Shown here piece after piece: positions 8,666-18,234 of a stretch of 64,000 bases of DNA. Source of the stretch: Pycnococcus provasolii (Eukaryota; Chlorophyta; Pseudoscourfieldiophyceae; Pseudoscourfieldiales); assembly GCA_049487715.1 (NCBI GenBank), contig CP150553.1:372001-436000 (forward strand), read 5' to 3'. Position 1 is the first letter of the stretch. Each line of letters begins with the position of its first letter. The translations under genes were made by a program, and so were the position numbers. The notes beneath the pieces are model-generated. The model was given only the letters and a program-made list of their open reading frames with translations, did no database searches and had not been told where the DNA came from.

Positions 8666-9508
8666 TTACTTGGTTACAGGTTCGTTCACCCACGTGCCCT
8701 TGGCACGGCGCGCACGTGCATCTTTGCCCACGCCAAGGAGCTCGATGTCAAACATGATCGTCTTGTCTATTGCACCGCGATCGCTCGCCACGAAGTCCAA
8801 CGTGCGCTTTCCCGAAAATGTTCGCGGAGCAGGTCCCTTGATGTTCCAAGGATTGTTCGTGTTTTCGTAGCTGAGCGGACCGGGTGGCACGACGACGCGG
8901 CGAATTCCACCCTCACGCATGCCCGCAATCGCCTGCTCGAACCCGTCAATCATCTCGCCCTTACCTATGGTAAAGCGCAGAAAGGAGTCGTCACCACCTT
9001 CGAAGTCGCCCCCTTTCGCGAGGTTTCTTGCCTCAATGATGCGGCCGTAATATCCTATCGTGTATCCTGCCCAGTCGACGACGACGACGTCTCCTGACTT
9101 GGGCGCTTCGCCGAGTCCGATTCTGAAGTCTTTCCACTGCAGGCCCGTCTCCTCGTCAATTTGGAAGTCTGGGTACCTCGTCGCCGTCTTTCCGTGCCCC
9201 TTCCCTTCGAGCGCGGGCATGGAGACGTATCCGCCATCCGCGCGCGCCGGAGATAGGCCCTGCGTCAGGTTCGCAGCGACAGTGGACGCCAACACCACCC
9301 TTCTCTGAATACCACCCACCGCATGAGTGTTTAAAGACCCCCGTTCTTCTGACGCATCAAGCCGAGACTGCGAGCCCCCTGACCCTGCCTGACAAGCTTG
9401 CGACTGACCACTGCGAGAATGAATACCAGGACAATACTGTCGCGTACGATCATGCAGCCTGGAGACACGCCTGGAGACCCTCGTCGTCGTCGCCGTCGTC
9501 GTCGTCAT
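8666..9508 (-). CDS. Thylakoid-lumen FKBP-type peptidyl-prolyl isomerase
   Basis: 280 residues from ATG 9508; the upstream open frame lacks another ATG. A Ser/Thr/Arg-rich transit region precedes a twin-arginine lumen signal, QRRVVLASTVAANL, ending in SPARA before DGGY, a good signal-peptidase site. The FKBP domain follows: KSGDVVVVDWAGYTIGYYGR, LRFTIGKGEMIDGFEQAIAG and MREGGIRRVVVPP, with a C-terminal IMFDIELLGVG strand. An insert between the bulge and the last strand (GPAPRTFSGKRTLDF) resembles plant lumenal FKBPs of the FKBP16/17 groups. Several classical isomerase pocket residues look substituted, so it may be mainly a scaffold, as in many lumenal FKBPs. Confidence 0.85.
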   Translation of the reverse strand: MTTTTATTTRVSRRVSRLHDRTRQYCPGIHSRSGQSQACQAGSGGSQSRLDASEERGSLNTHAVGGIQRRVVLASTVAANLTQGLSPARADGGYVSMPALEGKGHGKTATRYPDFQIDEETGLQWKDFRIGLGEAPKSGDVVVVDWAGYTIGYYGRIIEARNLAKGGDFEGGDDSFLRFTIGKGEMIDGFEQAIAGMREGGIRRVVVPPGPLSYENTNNPWNIKGPAPRTFSGKRTLDFVASDRGAIDKTIMFDIELLGVGKDARARRAKGTWVNEPVTK

Positions 9509-9889
9509 CGCCAAGAATGAAGATGAAAATGAGGCGAAACGAAAAATGAGACGAGCCCCTGGGAGCCGGGTGGGGTCCCAAACCCCGAACTCCAAACCCC
9601 AAAAGTCATCGGGACCGGACGACTCACAGGACTACTCACTAGACTTTTGACCTGAGGGGGATCCCCACATACCTGTATAGATCCACCTAAAAGTCAAATC
9701 TTATCCGTTTTTCCGTTTTGGTTTTGGTTTTGGGGACCGAGCGGCCTCGCCAGATCTGAACCTCCAACCCCTACTTTTATTTTTACTTTTTCTCGTCGTC
9801 GTTCCCCGTCAGAATTCCCCCTCCCACCCACTTCTGCGCATCTAGATTGTGGCGGCCTTTTGTCATTTCTACCTCTACCTCTCTTATTT
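9509..9889. promoter_or_regulatory. Divergent intergenic region
   Basis: This gap lies between the FKBP gene and the basic unknown gene. It carries C-rich AAACCCC-type repeats at 9580-9602 and TTTTGG repeats at 9706-9735, degenerate relatives of the telomere-like motif found elsewhere, but no exact TTAGGG array. No further structure is apparent. Confidence 0.4.
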
Positions 9890-10438
9890 ATGGTGCGCTT
9901 CTCGTCACGTGGCGCGTACGGCGAGGACCCCCTTGGCCCACCAGAGATCCCGCAATCCAAAGCCGCTTCCTCAGGCGCGCTCTCGGCGCAGAGAGGATGC
10001 AAAAAACTCGTTGTGCAATCACAACCTGATAAGAATAAGAAGGCTGCGAAAAAGGCTGAGGACGCCAAAGCCAAAACAGGAGGAAAGGACTACGTTCTCC
10101 CCGTGCCAGGTCTCGCGCAGCAAATGGCGTCCATGCCTTCGAAAAAGAAGGAAAGCGAACAGAAACCAATCTCAACAAAGGGGAAGGGTATCTTCGACGG
10201 AGGACTCGCGGCATTTAAGCAGGAACGACAAATGAAACAGAGCGAGCCGAAAAATAAACCCAAGAGAACAAAACGTCGGGTGAACAAGAACGACGGAATC
10301 AAACTGCCGGAACCCTTGCAAAAAGGTTTCAACGCCATCGGAGGTGCGTTCAACAACCTCGCGACTGCGCTGGGAAAACTTACCGACCCGCAGCAGGTGA
10401 GCCGTAGCCTTGGCCTGTCCAAGCCTAGGCCGGCATAA
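9890..10438 (+). CDS. Unknown small lysine-rich protein
   Basis: 182 residues from the first ATG. The first ~45 residues (MVRFSSRGAYGEDPLGPPEI onward) might be a transit peptide. The middle is very lysine-rich (DKNKKAAKKAEDAKAKTGGK), followed by DYVLPVPGLAQQM and IFDGGLAAFKQERQMK. The C-terminus has a hydrophobic, Ala/Gly-rich patch (LQKGFNAIGGAFNNLATALG). The D-Y-V-L-P-V-P-G-L and G-I-F-D-G-G-L segments look conserved in style, but I do not recognise a family. It converges on the DEG7 gene 133 bp away, with TGTAA at 10446-10450. Confidence 0.55.
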   Translation: MVRFSSRGAYGEDPLGPPEIPQSKAASSGALSAQRGCKKLVVQSQPDKNKKAAKKAEDAKAKTGGKDYVLPVPGLAQQMASMPSKKKESEQKPISTKGKGIFDGGLAAFKQERQMKQSEPKNKPKRTKRRVNKNDGIKLPEPLQKGFNAIGGAFNNLATALGKLTDPQQVSRSLGLSKPRPA

Positions 10439-10571
10439 GAACAGCTGTAACCTTCCTTTTTTTTTGTTTTTGTTTTTTCTCTTCGAAGCTACTACCAGGC
10501 CGCTTTTGATAACTGAGTCTATCATAAATATTTACTTATTGCATTCGACGTTACAGTAAAAACTCATACTC

Positions 10572-13500
10572 TTACACAGTCCATTGGATCACAGTGCGAT
10601 TCCAGCGACCAGTCTGAGCGTCGCGCTCAAAGAACGTCGTGGGCCAGTACCTAAGGTCGAGCTTCACGGTGATCACCTTCGGCTTGCGCTTCAGGTGCAC
10701 CACACGAAGGCGCACCCACCTTGCACCAACCTTTTTCTCATCGTCATTAGGATCGCGAGTACGCCAATCGGTGCCAGCCACAGCCTGGAGGAATCCGTCG
10801 AGGGATCGAACGGGCATGTCGTTCACGTGCGTGACCCAGTGAAGTGCATAAAGCCCGTAGCGATGCGCGGGGCTGCCCGTGTGCCAGCGAGACACGTACA
10901 CGCCCGGGCCTTCCTCGCTGTCATCACTGTACGGGGAATACCCGAGCTCGCGCACGCCACGGTGTGGCTCCTGCAGCTGCGCTCCAGCCCACAGCAAGTG
11001 GCGGGATGTGCCAGCCCCCGACTCTAGCGTGGGTGGTAGGCGTACCTGCACAGGCTTGCCATTGCGATACACGCCAAGCACCAGCGGCGGGAGGCTGTCC
11101 GCATTCAATGCCGCGGAACTTTGTGCCGACGTGGGCAGAAGGCTGGTGTTGCCATCTGGCAAAAGCAGTTCGTCGAGCTCGTTGCAGTTCGTAATCACCT
11201 GTCCATTCGCGGAGACGACAAAGTCGCCCTCTTCAAGCAGCGTCGACTTCGTCCCACCGGCGCCGGTGAATGTCGATCGCACGCGAAGCACCTGTCGCCT
11301 CTCGGAGTCGACACGGGCGAGGGCTGAGATCCACTCCGAGGGAAGTCCAAGCTCACTGGCGCGACTCAGGCTAAGGGGTGCGAGCTCGCAGTCGAGCAGT
11401 GGCACGTACGGCACGGGCGGGCACGCGGGCACGCCGCGGCTGCCAGCCGATGCGTCGTCGGTGATGGCATTGTCCGTAAAGCACCTTTGCGTGATATCCG
11501 TGCACCACCGCTGGAACGCGTGCACCGGAATTCCTCTCACAAATTCGTGCTCTTCGCCCTTCACCTGCTTGCTGAACGAAGCATACAGCGCGAGCAGTTG
11601 CCCATCCTTGTCCGTCAGCGCGCCGGAAAAGCCGCTGCCAAAGTCGTTGTCCAGCTCCACCACCTCCTCGTGCATCGACCGAAAGCGAGGCACGTCGCAG
11701 AGGTGCGTCACCACAGCCGCGTGAGCGTTCGTGACGTGGCACTTTCGGCTCACTGGCTGAAGGCTGCTGCTGAGCCCCACGAGCACCACCTCCATGCCTC
11801 GATGCAGCGTGGCGGACGACGTCTCCACCGCCTTGACTGCCGAACGCGCAGCCTCGGACAGCGCGGACGGTCGGTACCGCACCATGGCGAAGTTGTGCGT
11901 GGGGTGAAAGAAGCACGCGGCACCAACGCACTCGCTTGGGTACGCGGCAAACGAAACGCTCACGTCTGACGTGGAGACGGTCACCGTGTTGCGATCTGTC
12001 AAGATCAGGCCCACGTCGCCCTTCACGTCGTGGCAAATGATCACACCCGCGCCCTCGAAGCTCTTCGAGTGAACGCCGTCAAGCAGTGCGACGCTTGGCA
12101 CGTCCGCGGAGATGAGACAGAGGCTGGGGAAGACGCGAACAGCGGTGTCGTGAGCGGATGCGGATATGTCCACCGCCGTTCCACCGTCTGCTCCCGAGGC
12201 GGGTGGTGGTGCTGCCATTGGCGGAAGCGACGACTCTGACGGCGGTGCGCCATCCCAAGGCTCAGTTCCATCCACAGCGCCGTTAGCGAGGCTATCATCT
12301 TCTGGCTTTGGCGTTCCGTTGTTGTCCACCTCCATCGCAGCTTTCGCCTCAACCTCCTTCTCCGTCTCTGACGCTTTCGCGGTCGTCTTCGTGGCAGCGG
12401 CAACACTGAGGCGCGCCGCGCTCGTTGCCGCGTCGCGACGCATTGCACGCCACGCGGATGCATACATAGGGTTCATCGACGAGCACTCCTTGGCAAATGC
12501 AGCCTCGTCCATGTCGACCATGCGCTGCCAGTCCACTCCCTGCTCGAACGGGCACCACACGCCGCGAGCATCGTCGCGGTACCAGAAGCGTGGCGGGCCA
12601 TACCACTGGTCACCAAGCCGCACGGGCACCGTCTTCAGGCGCCGACTTGCGTCGTCGATGTGGAAGTACATGACAGGAACCTTCTCTACACCCTCGGCAG
12701 AAAATTTGCACAGCAGGCGAGCGACGTCCATCGTGCTTCCCACGCGGCAGCCATGCACGCTAACGAGGATTGCGTGCCGAGGAACGCCTTGCCGTCCCAG
12801 AGCATGGCCAGGATCTGCGACGTATGCGATGCCGCACGTCTCGTGGTGATTGCGGGCCGTCTGGTATCCCAGCGGATGCAGCACGCCGCCACCGTAACGG
12901 AAGACGAAGCGCGGCAAAGTGGCTTCCTGCAGGTCACCTGGCGTGACGTTCGCGGTCGTTGACTTCCCGCCACGCTCCACAGTCACGGGAATCGTCAGGT
13001 GGTTCTCGCTCGCGGCGTCTAGCTCGCGCTCGAGGTCGACGAAAGAGTCGCATGGGCGCCCGGCAATGGACAGCACCACGTCGCCAACCTGCAGTCCACC
13101 GCGCATCGCCGGCCCGTCTGGAGTCACGGTGTCCACAACCAGCAGCCCATGCTCTGTTTGCGTGATTGGTGCCGATGCCTTGTCATTTTCCTCGCCGACC
13201 GTGCTGTCGCGCTTGCGCTTCGAGGTGCGCGCTCCACTCGCTCGACGCTCGCGCACGGCCTTTTCCGAATCTGGTGTCAGGCCAAGGCGGCGGCACTCGT
13301 CGAATCCCTTGTAGAGGAGCGTGGCCTGGATCGCTCCACGGGACACAGCCGCGCCAGGGTCGACGCGATTCCAGATTGCCGCCGTGCCAACAACTTCGCC
13401 GTTGAAAGATGCCTTCGCGACGTCGTAGGCTGACTGCAGGAGCTTCAGCGCGCGCACCACCGCGTGTAGCGGAAGGAAGAACGCGCTGCTCGATTTGACG

Positions 13501-14267
13501 CGCGAGCCTGCGTTGATCGCAACCGCTACGCCACGGCGGTCGACGACGGGCGAGCCGCTGCTCCCGCCCTTGGTGCCACTCGCAGCCTGGAAGTAGAAGG
13601 TGTTGAAATCGTTGTAGTGGTTCTTGCCGTAGATGGGCGCGTCGCGGTCGAGTCGAGCGAGCGTCGCGCTTGAGATGCTCAGCTTCTCGCCACTGTCGTT
13701 ACCGATGATGCGCACGTCCATTCCAACTCGTGCTCCGTGTTCGTCGAGAGTTACCTCGCTCACGCCGTTCTTGGCCATGAAGGTCGCGTCGCTTGGGTCG
13801 AAGCGGTAGAATCCAAAGTCGTGCACCGGGTCTCGGTAGAGCGCTGCGATGTCCACCTCCTCGTGGTTCTGGAAGATGGCCTCGGCCACCACGGGTCCAG
13901 GCGTGACGACGTGTCTGTTTGTTAGGATGAGCCCTCTCTTTGCGTCGACGACAAAGCCGCTGGCATGGCTGCTTCCCGCGGCGTCGGTGTCGTACGCGAA
14001 CGGCGTGGTTGTTTTCAGCACGACGCAAGCGGGCACGACGGCGGCGAGTGCGCGCTGCCACGCGTCATCTTCCTCCTTGTTTGTGGTGTTTACGTTTGTC
14101 GCTGTGGTCGCCGCCGCCCCCGCCTCGACAGTTGTCGTAGGAACGACATCTTCTGGAACGACTTGCGCATCTTTCTGAGCCGCGGCGGGTCCTGGCGTGA
14201 TGGACGCCGGCGCCAACTCTGTTTCTGTTTCTGTTCCTATTTTTTTTGTTGCTGTTGTGTCTTCCAT
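10572..14267 (-). CDS. DEG7: DEG7/Nma111-type serine protease with two protease-like halves and PDZ domains
   Basis: 1231 residues from ATG 14267, close to plant DEG7 (about 1100). The trypsin-like domain has His119 (LTNRHVV), Asp150 (PVHDFGFYRF) and Ser238 (GTKGGSSGSPVV), a complete triad. PDZ-like regions follow (GLLVVDTVTPDGPAMRGGLQ). A second, degenerate protease-like half starts near residue 720 (LCLISADVPSVALL, FGSGFSGALTD), then further PDZ segments, as expected for the duplicated DEG7/NMA111 architecture. The plant protein is soluble and chloroplast-associated; the yeast protein is nuclear, so location is open here. The open frame continues 208 codons upstream without an ATG start and contains Ser-Arg repeats from a 12-bp tandem repeat. 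I treat that as 5' leader or promoter. Confidence 0.9.
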   Translation of the reverse strand: MEDTTATKKIGTETETELAPASITPGPAAAQKDAQVVPEDVVPTTTVEAGAAATTATNVNTTNKEEDDAWQRALAAVVPACVVLKTTTPFAYDTDAAGSSHASGFVVDAKRGLILTNRHVVTPGPVVAEAIFQNHEEVDIAALYRDPVHDFGFYRFDPSDATFMAKNGVSEVTLDEHGARVGMDVRIIGNDSGEKLSISSATLARLDRDAPIYGKNHYNDFNTFYFQAASGTKGGSSGSPVVDRRGVAVAINAGSRVKSSSAFFLPLHAVVRALKLLQSAYDVAKASFNGEVVGTAAIWNRVDPGAAVSRGAIQATLLYKGFDECRRLGLTPDSEKAVRERRASGARTSKRKRDSTVGEENDKASAPITQTEHGLLVVDTVTPDGPAMRGGLQVGDVVLSIAGRPCDSFVDLERELDAASENHLTIPVTVERGGKSTTANVTPGDLQEATLPRFVFRYGGGVLHPLGYQTARNHHETCGIAYVADPGHALGRQGVPRHAILVSVHGCRVGSTMDVARLLCKFSAEGVEKVPVMYFHIDDASRRLKTVPVRLGDQWYGPPRFWYRDDARGVWCPFEQGVDWQRMVDMDEAAFAKECSSMNPMYASAWRAMRRDAATSAARLSVAAATKTTAKASETEKEVEAKAAMEVDNNGTPKPEDDSLANGAVDGTEPWDGAPPSESSLPPMAAPPPASGADGGTAVDISASAHDTAVRVFPSLCLISADVPSVALLDGVHSKSFEGAGVIICHDVKGDVGLILTDRNTVTVSTSDVSVSFAAYPSECVGAACFFHPTHNFAMVRYRPSALSEAARSAVKAVETSSATLHRGMEVVLVGLSSSLQPVSRKCHVTNAHAAVVTHLCDVPRFRSMHEEVVELDNDFGSGFSGALTDKDGQLLALYASFSKQVKGEEHEFVRGIPVHAFQRWCTDITQRCFTDNAITDDASAGSRGVPACPPVPYVPLLDCELAPLSLSRASELGLPSEWISALARVDSERRQVLRVRSTFTGAGGTKSTLLEEGDFVVSANGQVITNCNELDELLLPDGNTSLLPTSAQSSAALNADSLPPLVLGVYRNGKPVQVRLPPTLESGAGTSRHLLWAGAQLQEPHRGVRELGYSPYSDDSEEGPGVYVSRWHTGSPAHRYGLYALHWVTHVNDMPVRSLDGFLQAVAGTDWRTRDPNDDEKKVGARWVRLRVVHLKRKPKVITVKLDLRYWPTTFFERDAQTGRWNRTVIQWTV

Positions 14268-14845
14268 AATTATGCAAGACGAGCTCGAGTCACAGGAATC
14301 ACGTAGTGTATAGGTAGGCTTATAATTATTATTATTATCCGTAGGAGATGGACTTCCAATAATCTGATGACGACGCCTATGACTATGACGACGAGAATGC
14401 GACGAATAATCTCCTCCTGAGGCCGAAGCAGAAGCTGCTGCGACAAAGAAACGCGACTGAGACTGAGAACGCGACTGAGAACGCGACTGAGAACGCGACT
14501 GAGACTGAGAGACACGAAAGACACCAGGAGGAAAACGCTTGACAGGACGACAGTGCGAGTAGGAGCGAGCGTGAGACTGACGTGAGATTGAGCCTGAGGA
14601 AGAATAACAAGAATGACGAGCAGACAGCATGCACACACACTCTGTGCACACCTTACCTTCTTCGTAAGTTCGCGAGGGAAAATGAGGTCGAAATGTGTTT
14701 GAAAGAAAAAAACACAAAAACGCCGAACCTGAAAACGCGGAAAGCAGGAAAAGAGCAAACCCTAAAGGGCCTTCCCAAGTCCAAAGTCCAAACCCTAAAG
14801 CAGGCCAGGGCAAGGGCATATTTGCAGGGCATATTAATCCGCGCC
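14268..14845. promoter_or_regulatory. Divergent promoter of DEG7 and RCC1-like gene, with repeats
   Basis: This 578-bp gap holds a 12-bp tandem repeat (GAGAACGCGACT and variants, 14451-14512), single telobox-like AAACCCTAAAG sites near 14758 and 14791, and the element AGGGCATATTAATCCG at 14826-14841. That element is shared with the 1800-1833 palindrome and sits five bases before the RCC1-like ATG. Confidence 0.5.
14451..14512. repeat. 12-bp tandem repeat
   Basis: About five units of ACGCGACTGAGA with GACTGA variants. Read on the minus strand in the frame of DEG7 it would encode Ser-Gln-Ser-Arg repeats, but it lies upstream of the chosen ATG. Confidence 0.75.
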
Positions 14846-15751
14846 ATGCCCGTGGTGGACATTCATGTCCCACCAGCGTCAACAGCGTCACACCTGCTGC
14901 TCAGAGACTCCGCCATCGCCGTTTGGCTCGACTGGCTCGTCACCGTGCACAGGCCGCGGCGAATCGCCGCTGTTCAAGAAAGGCGCATTCGGCGCGCAAG
15001 GGCAAACGCCCTGATTAGTGCGGGTTACAGTTACTCGTTGGCTCTGCGAGCCGACGGGAGCGTCGCGTGCTGGGGTGATAACGTTAACGGCGAAGCGCCT
15101 CCCGCAGGCGTGGAGGGCGACTTCGTAGCGGTCGATGCGGGTACCTGGCACTCGTTGGCACTACGAGCCGACGGGAGCGTCGCGTGCTGGGGTGATAACG
15201 ATGACGGCAAAGCGCCTCCCGGCGGCGTGGAGGGCGACTTCATAGCGGTCGCCGCGGGTATAAGTCACTCGTTGGCACTACGAGCCGACGGGAGCGTCGC
15301 GTGCTGGGGTGCCAACGACTACGGCGAAGCGCCTCCCGGCGGCGTGGAGGGCGACTTCGTAGCGGTCGCCGCGGGCAATGGACACTCGTTGGCACTACGA
15401 GCCGACGGGAGCGTCGCGTGCTGGGGTGATAACGATGACGGCAAAGCGCCTCCCGCTGGCGTGGAGGGCGACTTCGTAGCGGTCGCCGCGGGCAACTTTC
15501 ACTCGTTGGCATTGCGAGCCGACGGGAGCGTCGCGTGCTGGGGTGTTAACGCTGACGGCGAAGCGCCTCCCGGCGGCGTGGAGGGCGACTTCATAGCGGT
15601 CGCCGCGGGTTACAAACACTCGTTGGCATTGCGAGCCGACGGGAGCGTCGCATGCTGGGGCTTTAACGCCTACGGCCAAGCACCTACCGATGCGTTGCGC
15701 TTAGGTGAGCTCAACAGCACGCGGTTCATGACTGAGGTTCGCATCCTGTAA
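14846..15751 (+). CDS. RCC1-like beta-propeller repeat protein
   Basis: 301 residues from ATG 14846. After ~60 basic residues come six near-identical 39-residue repeats with the core HSLALRADGSVACWGDN and then G-x-A-P-P-x-G-V-E-G-D-F-x-A-V-x-A-G. This is the RCC1/BLIP-II-type blade signature (S-x-A-L-x-x-D-G-x-V-x-x-W-G). At the DNA level the unit is exactly 117 bp with no indels: GAGCCGACGGGAGCG recurs at 15048, 15165, 15282, 15399, 15516 and 15633. Six blades could close a small propeller. No signal peptide or membrane segment is evident; partner and role are unknown. The near-identity points to recent unit expansion or conversion. Confidence 0.8.
   Translation: MPVVDIHVPPASTASHLLLRDSAIAVWLDWLVTVHRPRRIAAVQERRIRRARANALISAGYSYSLALRADGSVACWGDNVNGEAPPAGVEGDFVAVDAGTWHSLALRADGSVACWGDNDDGKAPPGGVEGDFIAVAAGISHSLALRADGSVACWGANDYGEAPPGGVEGDFVAVAAGNGHSLALRADGSVACWGDNDDGKAPPAGVEGDFVAVAAGNFHSLALRADGSVACWGVNADGEAPPGGVEGDFIAVAAGYKHSLALRADGSVACWGFNAYGQAPTDALRLGELNSTRFMTEVRIL
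15033..15680 (+). repeat. 117-bp in-frame tandem repeat, about 5.5 units
   Basis: Units are spaced exactly 117 bp and differ mainly in three or four codons after the C-W-G core (DNVNGE, DNDDGK, ANDYGE, VNADGE, FNAYGQ). The invariant part is very well conserved even at third positions. Confidence 0.9.
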
Positions 15752-16062
15752 ACAAATGTCACGTTCCCATTGTATGACACTCTAACCAAACAACCTAACC
15801 CTAACCGTTAAACCCTAACGTACTGTACACTGTACTCCAGATGCTTTTCTTTTCTCTCGTCTTGTCTTGCCGGGCACCGATCAGCCGTCGCCGATGTTGA
15901 ATCCGACGCCGGTGCCGACGCGTGTGCCGATGCTGGCCAGCATGATGTCCGTGGCATAAGTCATCCATGGCCTTATGGTTTTATGTATATGTTATATTTT
16001 TTATCATAACTTAACTTAACATAACAGAAACATAACTTGCATAGCACGTATTATTTATAAAT
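15752..16062. promoter_or_regulatory. Upstream region of the kelch gene
   Basis: CCTAACCCTAACC and AACCCTAACG lie at 15794-15819, a short telomere-like cluster about 250 bp before the ATG. The last ~100 bp are AT-rich with TTAACTTAACATAACA-type repeats and a TTATTTATAAATA block ending at the ATG. A GC-rich island at 15880-15960 contains a possible 27-codon minus-strand ORF (see findings). Confidence 0.45.
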
Positions 16063-18234
16063 ATGGTTCTCGGGGTCTTATCTCGTTCCTTCTCGTACAG
16101 GCTTAAGCTTTCTTCTTTAAGTGGGTTTTTCTCGTTAGCTGTGATGTTATGTCTTTTATGTGCATTCACCCTCGCTCGCTACGTGCGCTTTAACGTTTCG
16201 TATATACCGGCATATTGGATAAAACATAACCTGTTTACGATGAATCACGCCGCCTTGGTGGATGGCCTTGATAATACGGCTGGAGTTCAACACTTGAATT
16301 CCTCTTCATGTGTCGCAGCTTCGAACACAAACCTTGCGAGAAAAACGCGTATTCCAACCTCTCACACAGACATGTTTGTCACGTTAAGGCCACATCCTGA
16401 AGATACCACAGAGGAGTCTTCCATAACACCCTTATGGAAGAAAAGAAGACGACGACCTTTTGTGTCGCCATTTCCGGCGCGAAGGCTGTCGGTGCCACGT
16501 GCTGAACTTGCCGCGGCGTCAACAGTACGACCGGCGTACATAATCTTCGCGGGAGGAGGAAGCCCCAAGCAGGACGCGGGGGCGAAGTTCGTCACCACCA
16601 CCAAACGAAACGCTTCCGTCGTGCACAGAATCCCGCCCGACGGTGGACCGGACAGAGGGGGCGGGGGCGCTGGCGCAGCGGATATTCTGCGCTTGAGCGA
16701 CGGAGTGTGGCTCTGCCAAAAGCTCTCCTCACCTCGGCGGTCGCTCGTCGCCGCATCGGCCATCTCGCACGCGTACTTCGCAGGTGGAGAGCTGAAAGGT
16801 GCGCCGTCGGACACTGTTGACGTCTTCGACGCCGTCGCCGGCAAGTTCGATACGCCGCTGCGCATGTCGCACCCCAGAAATTTCCACTGCATCGCCGTGT
16901 CGCTGCGATTCGAAAGCGGAGAGGCATCAGCACGCGTGTACTTCGGTGGAGGCACGAATGCCAATCGTGGTCGAGGCGGGGGCCTGAGCGCGAATGTGGA
17001 TGTACTCGATGATTCCACACTGACGTGGCTCAATCATCGAGGTGGCGCGAAAATCAGCGCTCAACCTCCCCTGCGGCTGAGTGCCGCACGCAAGAAGCTC
17101 GCATGCACCGCGTCCGGCGGACTCGTGATGTTTGCCGGTGGCGTCATGCAGGCGGCGGGACCAACGGACGTCGTCGACGTGTACGACGAGTCGCAGGGTA
17201 AGTTTATCAAGCCTCTACGCTTGCCCAGCGGCAGGCGAGGCTACCTATCGGCTGCAAGCACGGAAAAGTTCATCGTGTTCGCAGGCGGCCAAAGACCGTG
17301 TCCAAGGGCAACCGACTGTGGACCCGTATCCGGAGACCGTCACCCGGGCCTTGACGTCTACGATGTCGTCGAGCGACGGTGGATATCAGGCCTTGGCGAT
17401 CTGCTAGAGGCACGCTCGTCGCCAACTGCCTTAGGTGTCGACGCACGTTTGCTTGGCTGGCCGAATGGTACGGGATTCACGCTCTTCGCGGGTGGTAATG
17501 CACAGGCATCTGCTCATGAAATCATGCAAAGCCTTCCCGGCGCATGCGAGGGTGTTATTGACACCTGCAAGCGCAACTGCCGTTTGGGGGAGCCGAAGAG
17601 CGGGTTCATGCTGCGCCGCGGCTTTACTCCGCACATGGACGGCTCTCGTGCGCTGTACAAGCGAAGCGTCGCAAACGAGAGAGATCGTGAGCAAAACTTT
17701 CCGAAATGGTGTGCCTCGGCGCGTGCGGCACACTCCGATCTCTGGCAAAAGCACGGCGTGAGGGACGGTTCGAAGTCGTCACGTCACTTTGACGCTCCCA
17801 ATTCGGCGTCGATGACGATGCACGCGAAGGCTGTGCTGAGCACATCGATCAAGGGCAACTGCACAGGTCACCTGTGTCAGATGTGGCGCTCGCCAGCTGT
17901 AGATATCGTGCATGCCTTTGGCGAATCTGGATCAGCGATTGGGGTTGCGCATGGTCGGATGGCGCTGGCTCGCTTTGGATTTGCTGGTGCAGCGGCCCCT
18001 CTCATGTCCGACGACGGGAATGTCGTAGAAGCGGTCGTCGTTGCGTTGGCGGGAGGACGATGGAGGCGTCGTTGGTGGCCGTGGCCAAGTGAGGTGGATG
18101 TAGACCATGTTGACTACATCTACATCTCAAAGAAGAGTTTTGAGGCAACTTCAGGCAGTACGCCAACGCACCTCGCTGGCATCAATGTGGATGTGGCGGT
18201 GAGTCGTTTGTCCTCTGATGATCATGAGCGTTAG
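16063..18234 (+). CDS. Kelch-type beta-propeller protein with an N-terminal signal anchor
   Basis: 723 residues. Residues about 20-40 (LSGFFSLAVMLCLLCAFTLA) are a single hydrophobic helix preceded by basic residues, suggesting a type II signal anchor or signal peptide. From about 160 to 470 at least five kelch-like blades are visible, each with an A-G-G or F-G-G-G turn followed by V-D-V-[FY]-D (YFAGGELKGAPSDTVDVFDA; VMFAGGVMQAAGPTDVVDVY). After the propeller is a Cys-containing region (CEGVIDTCKRNCRLGEP, then GNCTGHLCQMW) suited to disulfides in the secretory pathway. The last ~100 residues are unlike the rest, with an R/W-rich patch. No catalytic motif is seen; function unknown. Confidence 0.75.
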   Translation: MVLGVLSRSFSYRLKLSSLSGFFSLAVMLCLLCAFTLARYVRFNVSYIPAYWIKHNLFTMNHAALVDGLDNTAGVQHLNSSSCVAASNTNLARKTRIPTSHTDMFVTLRPHPEDTTEESSITPLWKKRRRRPFVSPFPARRLSVPRAELAAASTVRPAYIIFAGGGSPKQDAGAKFVTTTKRNASVVHRIPPDGGPDRGGGGAGAADILRLSDGVWLCQKLSSPRRSLVAASAISHAYFAGGELKGAPSDTVDVFDAVAGKFDTPLRMSHPRNFHCIAVSLRFESGEASARVYFGGGTNANRGRGGGLSANVDVLDDSTLTWLNHRGGAKISAQPPLRLSAARKKLACTASGGLVMFAGGVMQAAGPTDVVDVYDESQGKFIKPLRLPSGRRGYLSAASTEKFIVFAGGQRPCPRATDCGPVSGDRHPGLDVYDVVERRWISGLGDLLEARSSPTALGVDARLLGWPNGTGFTLFAGGNAQASAHEIMQSLPGACEGVIDTCKRNCRLGEPKSGFMLRRGFTPHMDGSRALYKRSVANERDREQNFPKWCASARAAHSDLWQKHGVRDGSKSSRHFDAPNSASMTMHAKAVLSTSIKGNCTGHLCQMWRSPAVDIVHAFGESGSAIGVAHGRMALARFGFAGAAAPLMSDDGNVVEAVVVALAGGRWRRRWWPWPSEVDVDHVDYIYISKKSFEATSGSTPTHLAGINVDVAVSRLSSDDHER

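Noticed and set aside
14268-14891. N-terminal extension of DEG7 with Ser-Arg repeats
   Set aside because: No ATG begins this frame; the first ATG (14267) already gives a full-length family member. Repeats explained by a 12-bp tandem array.
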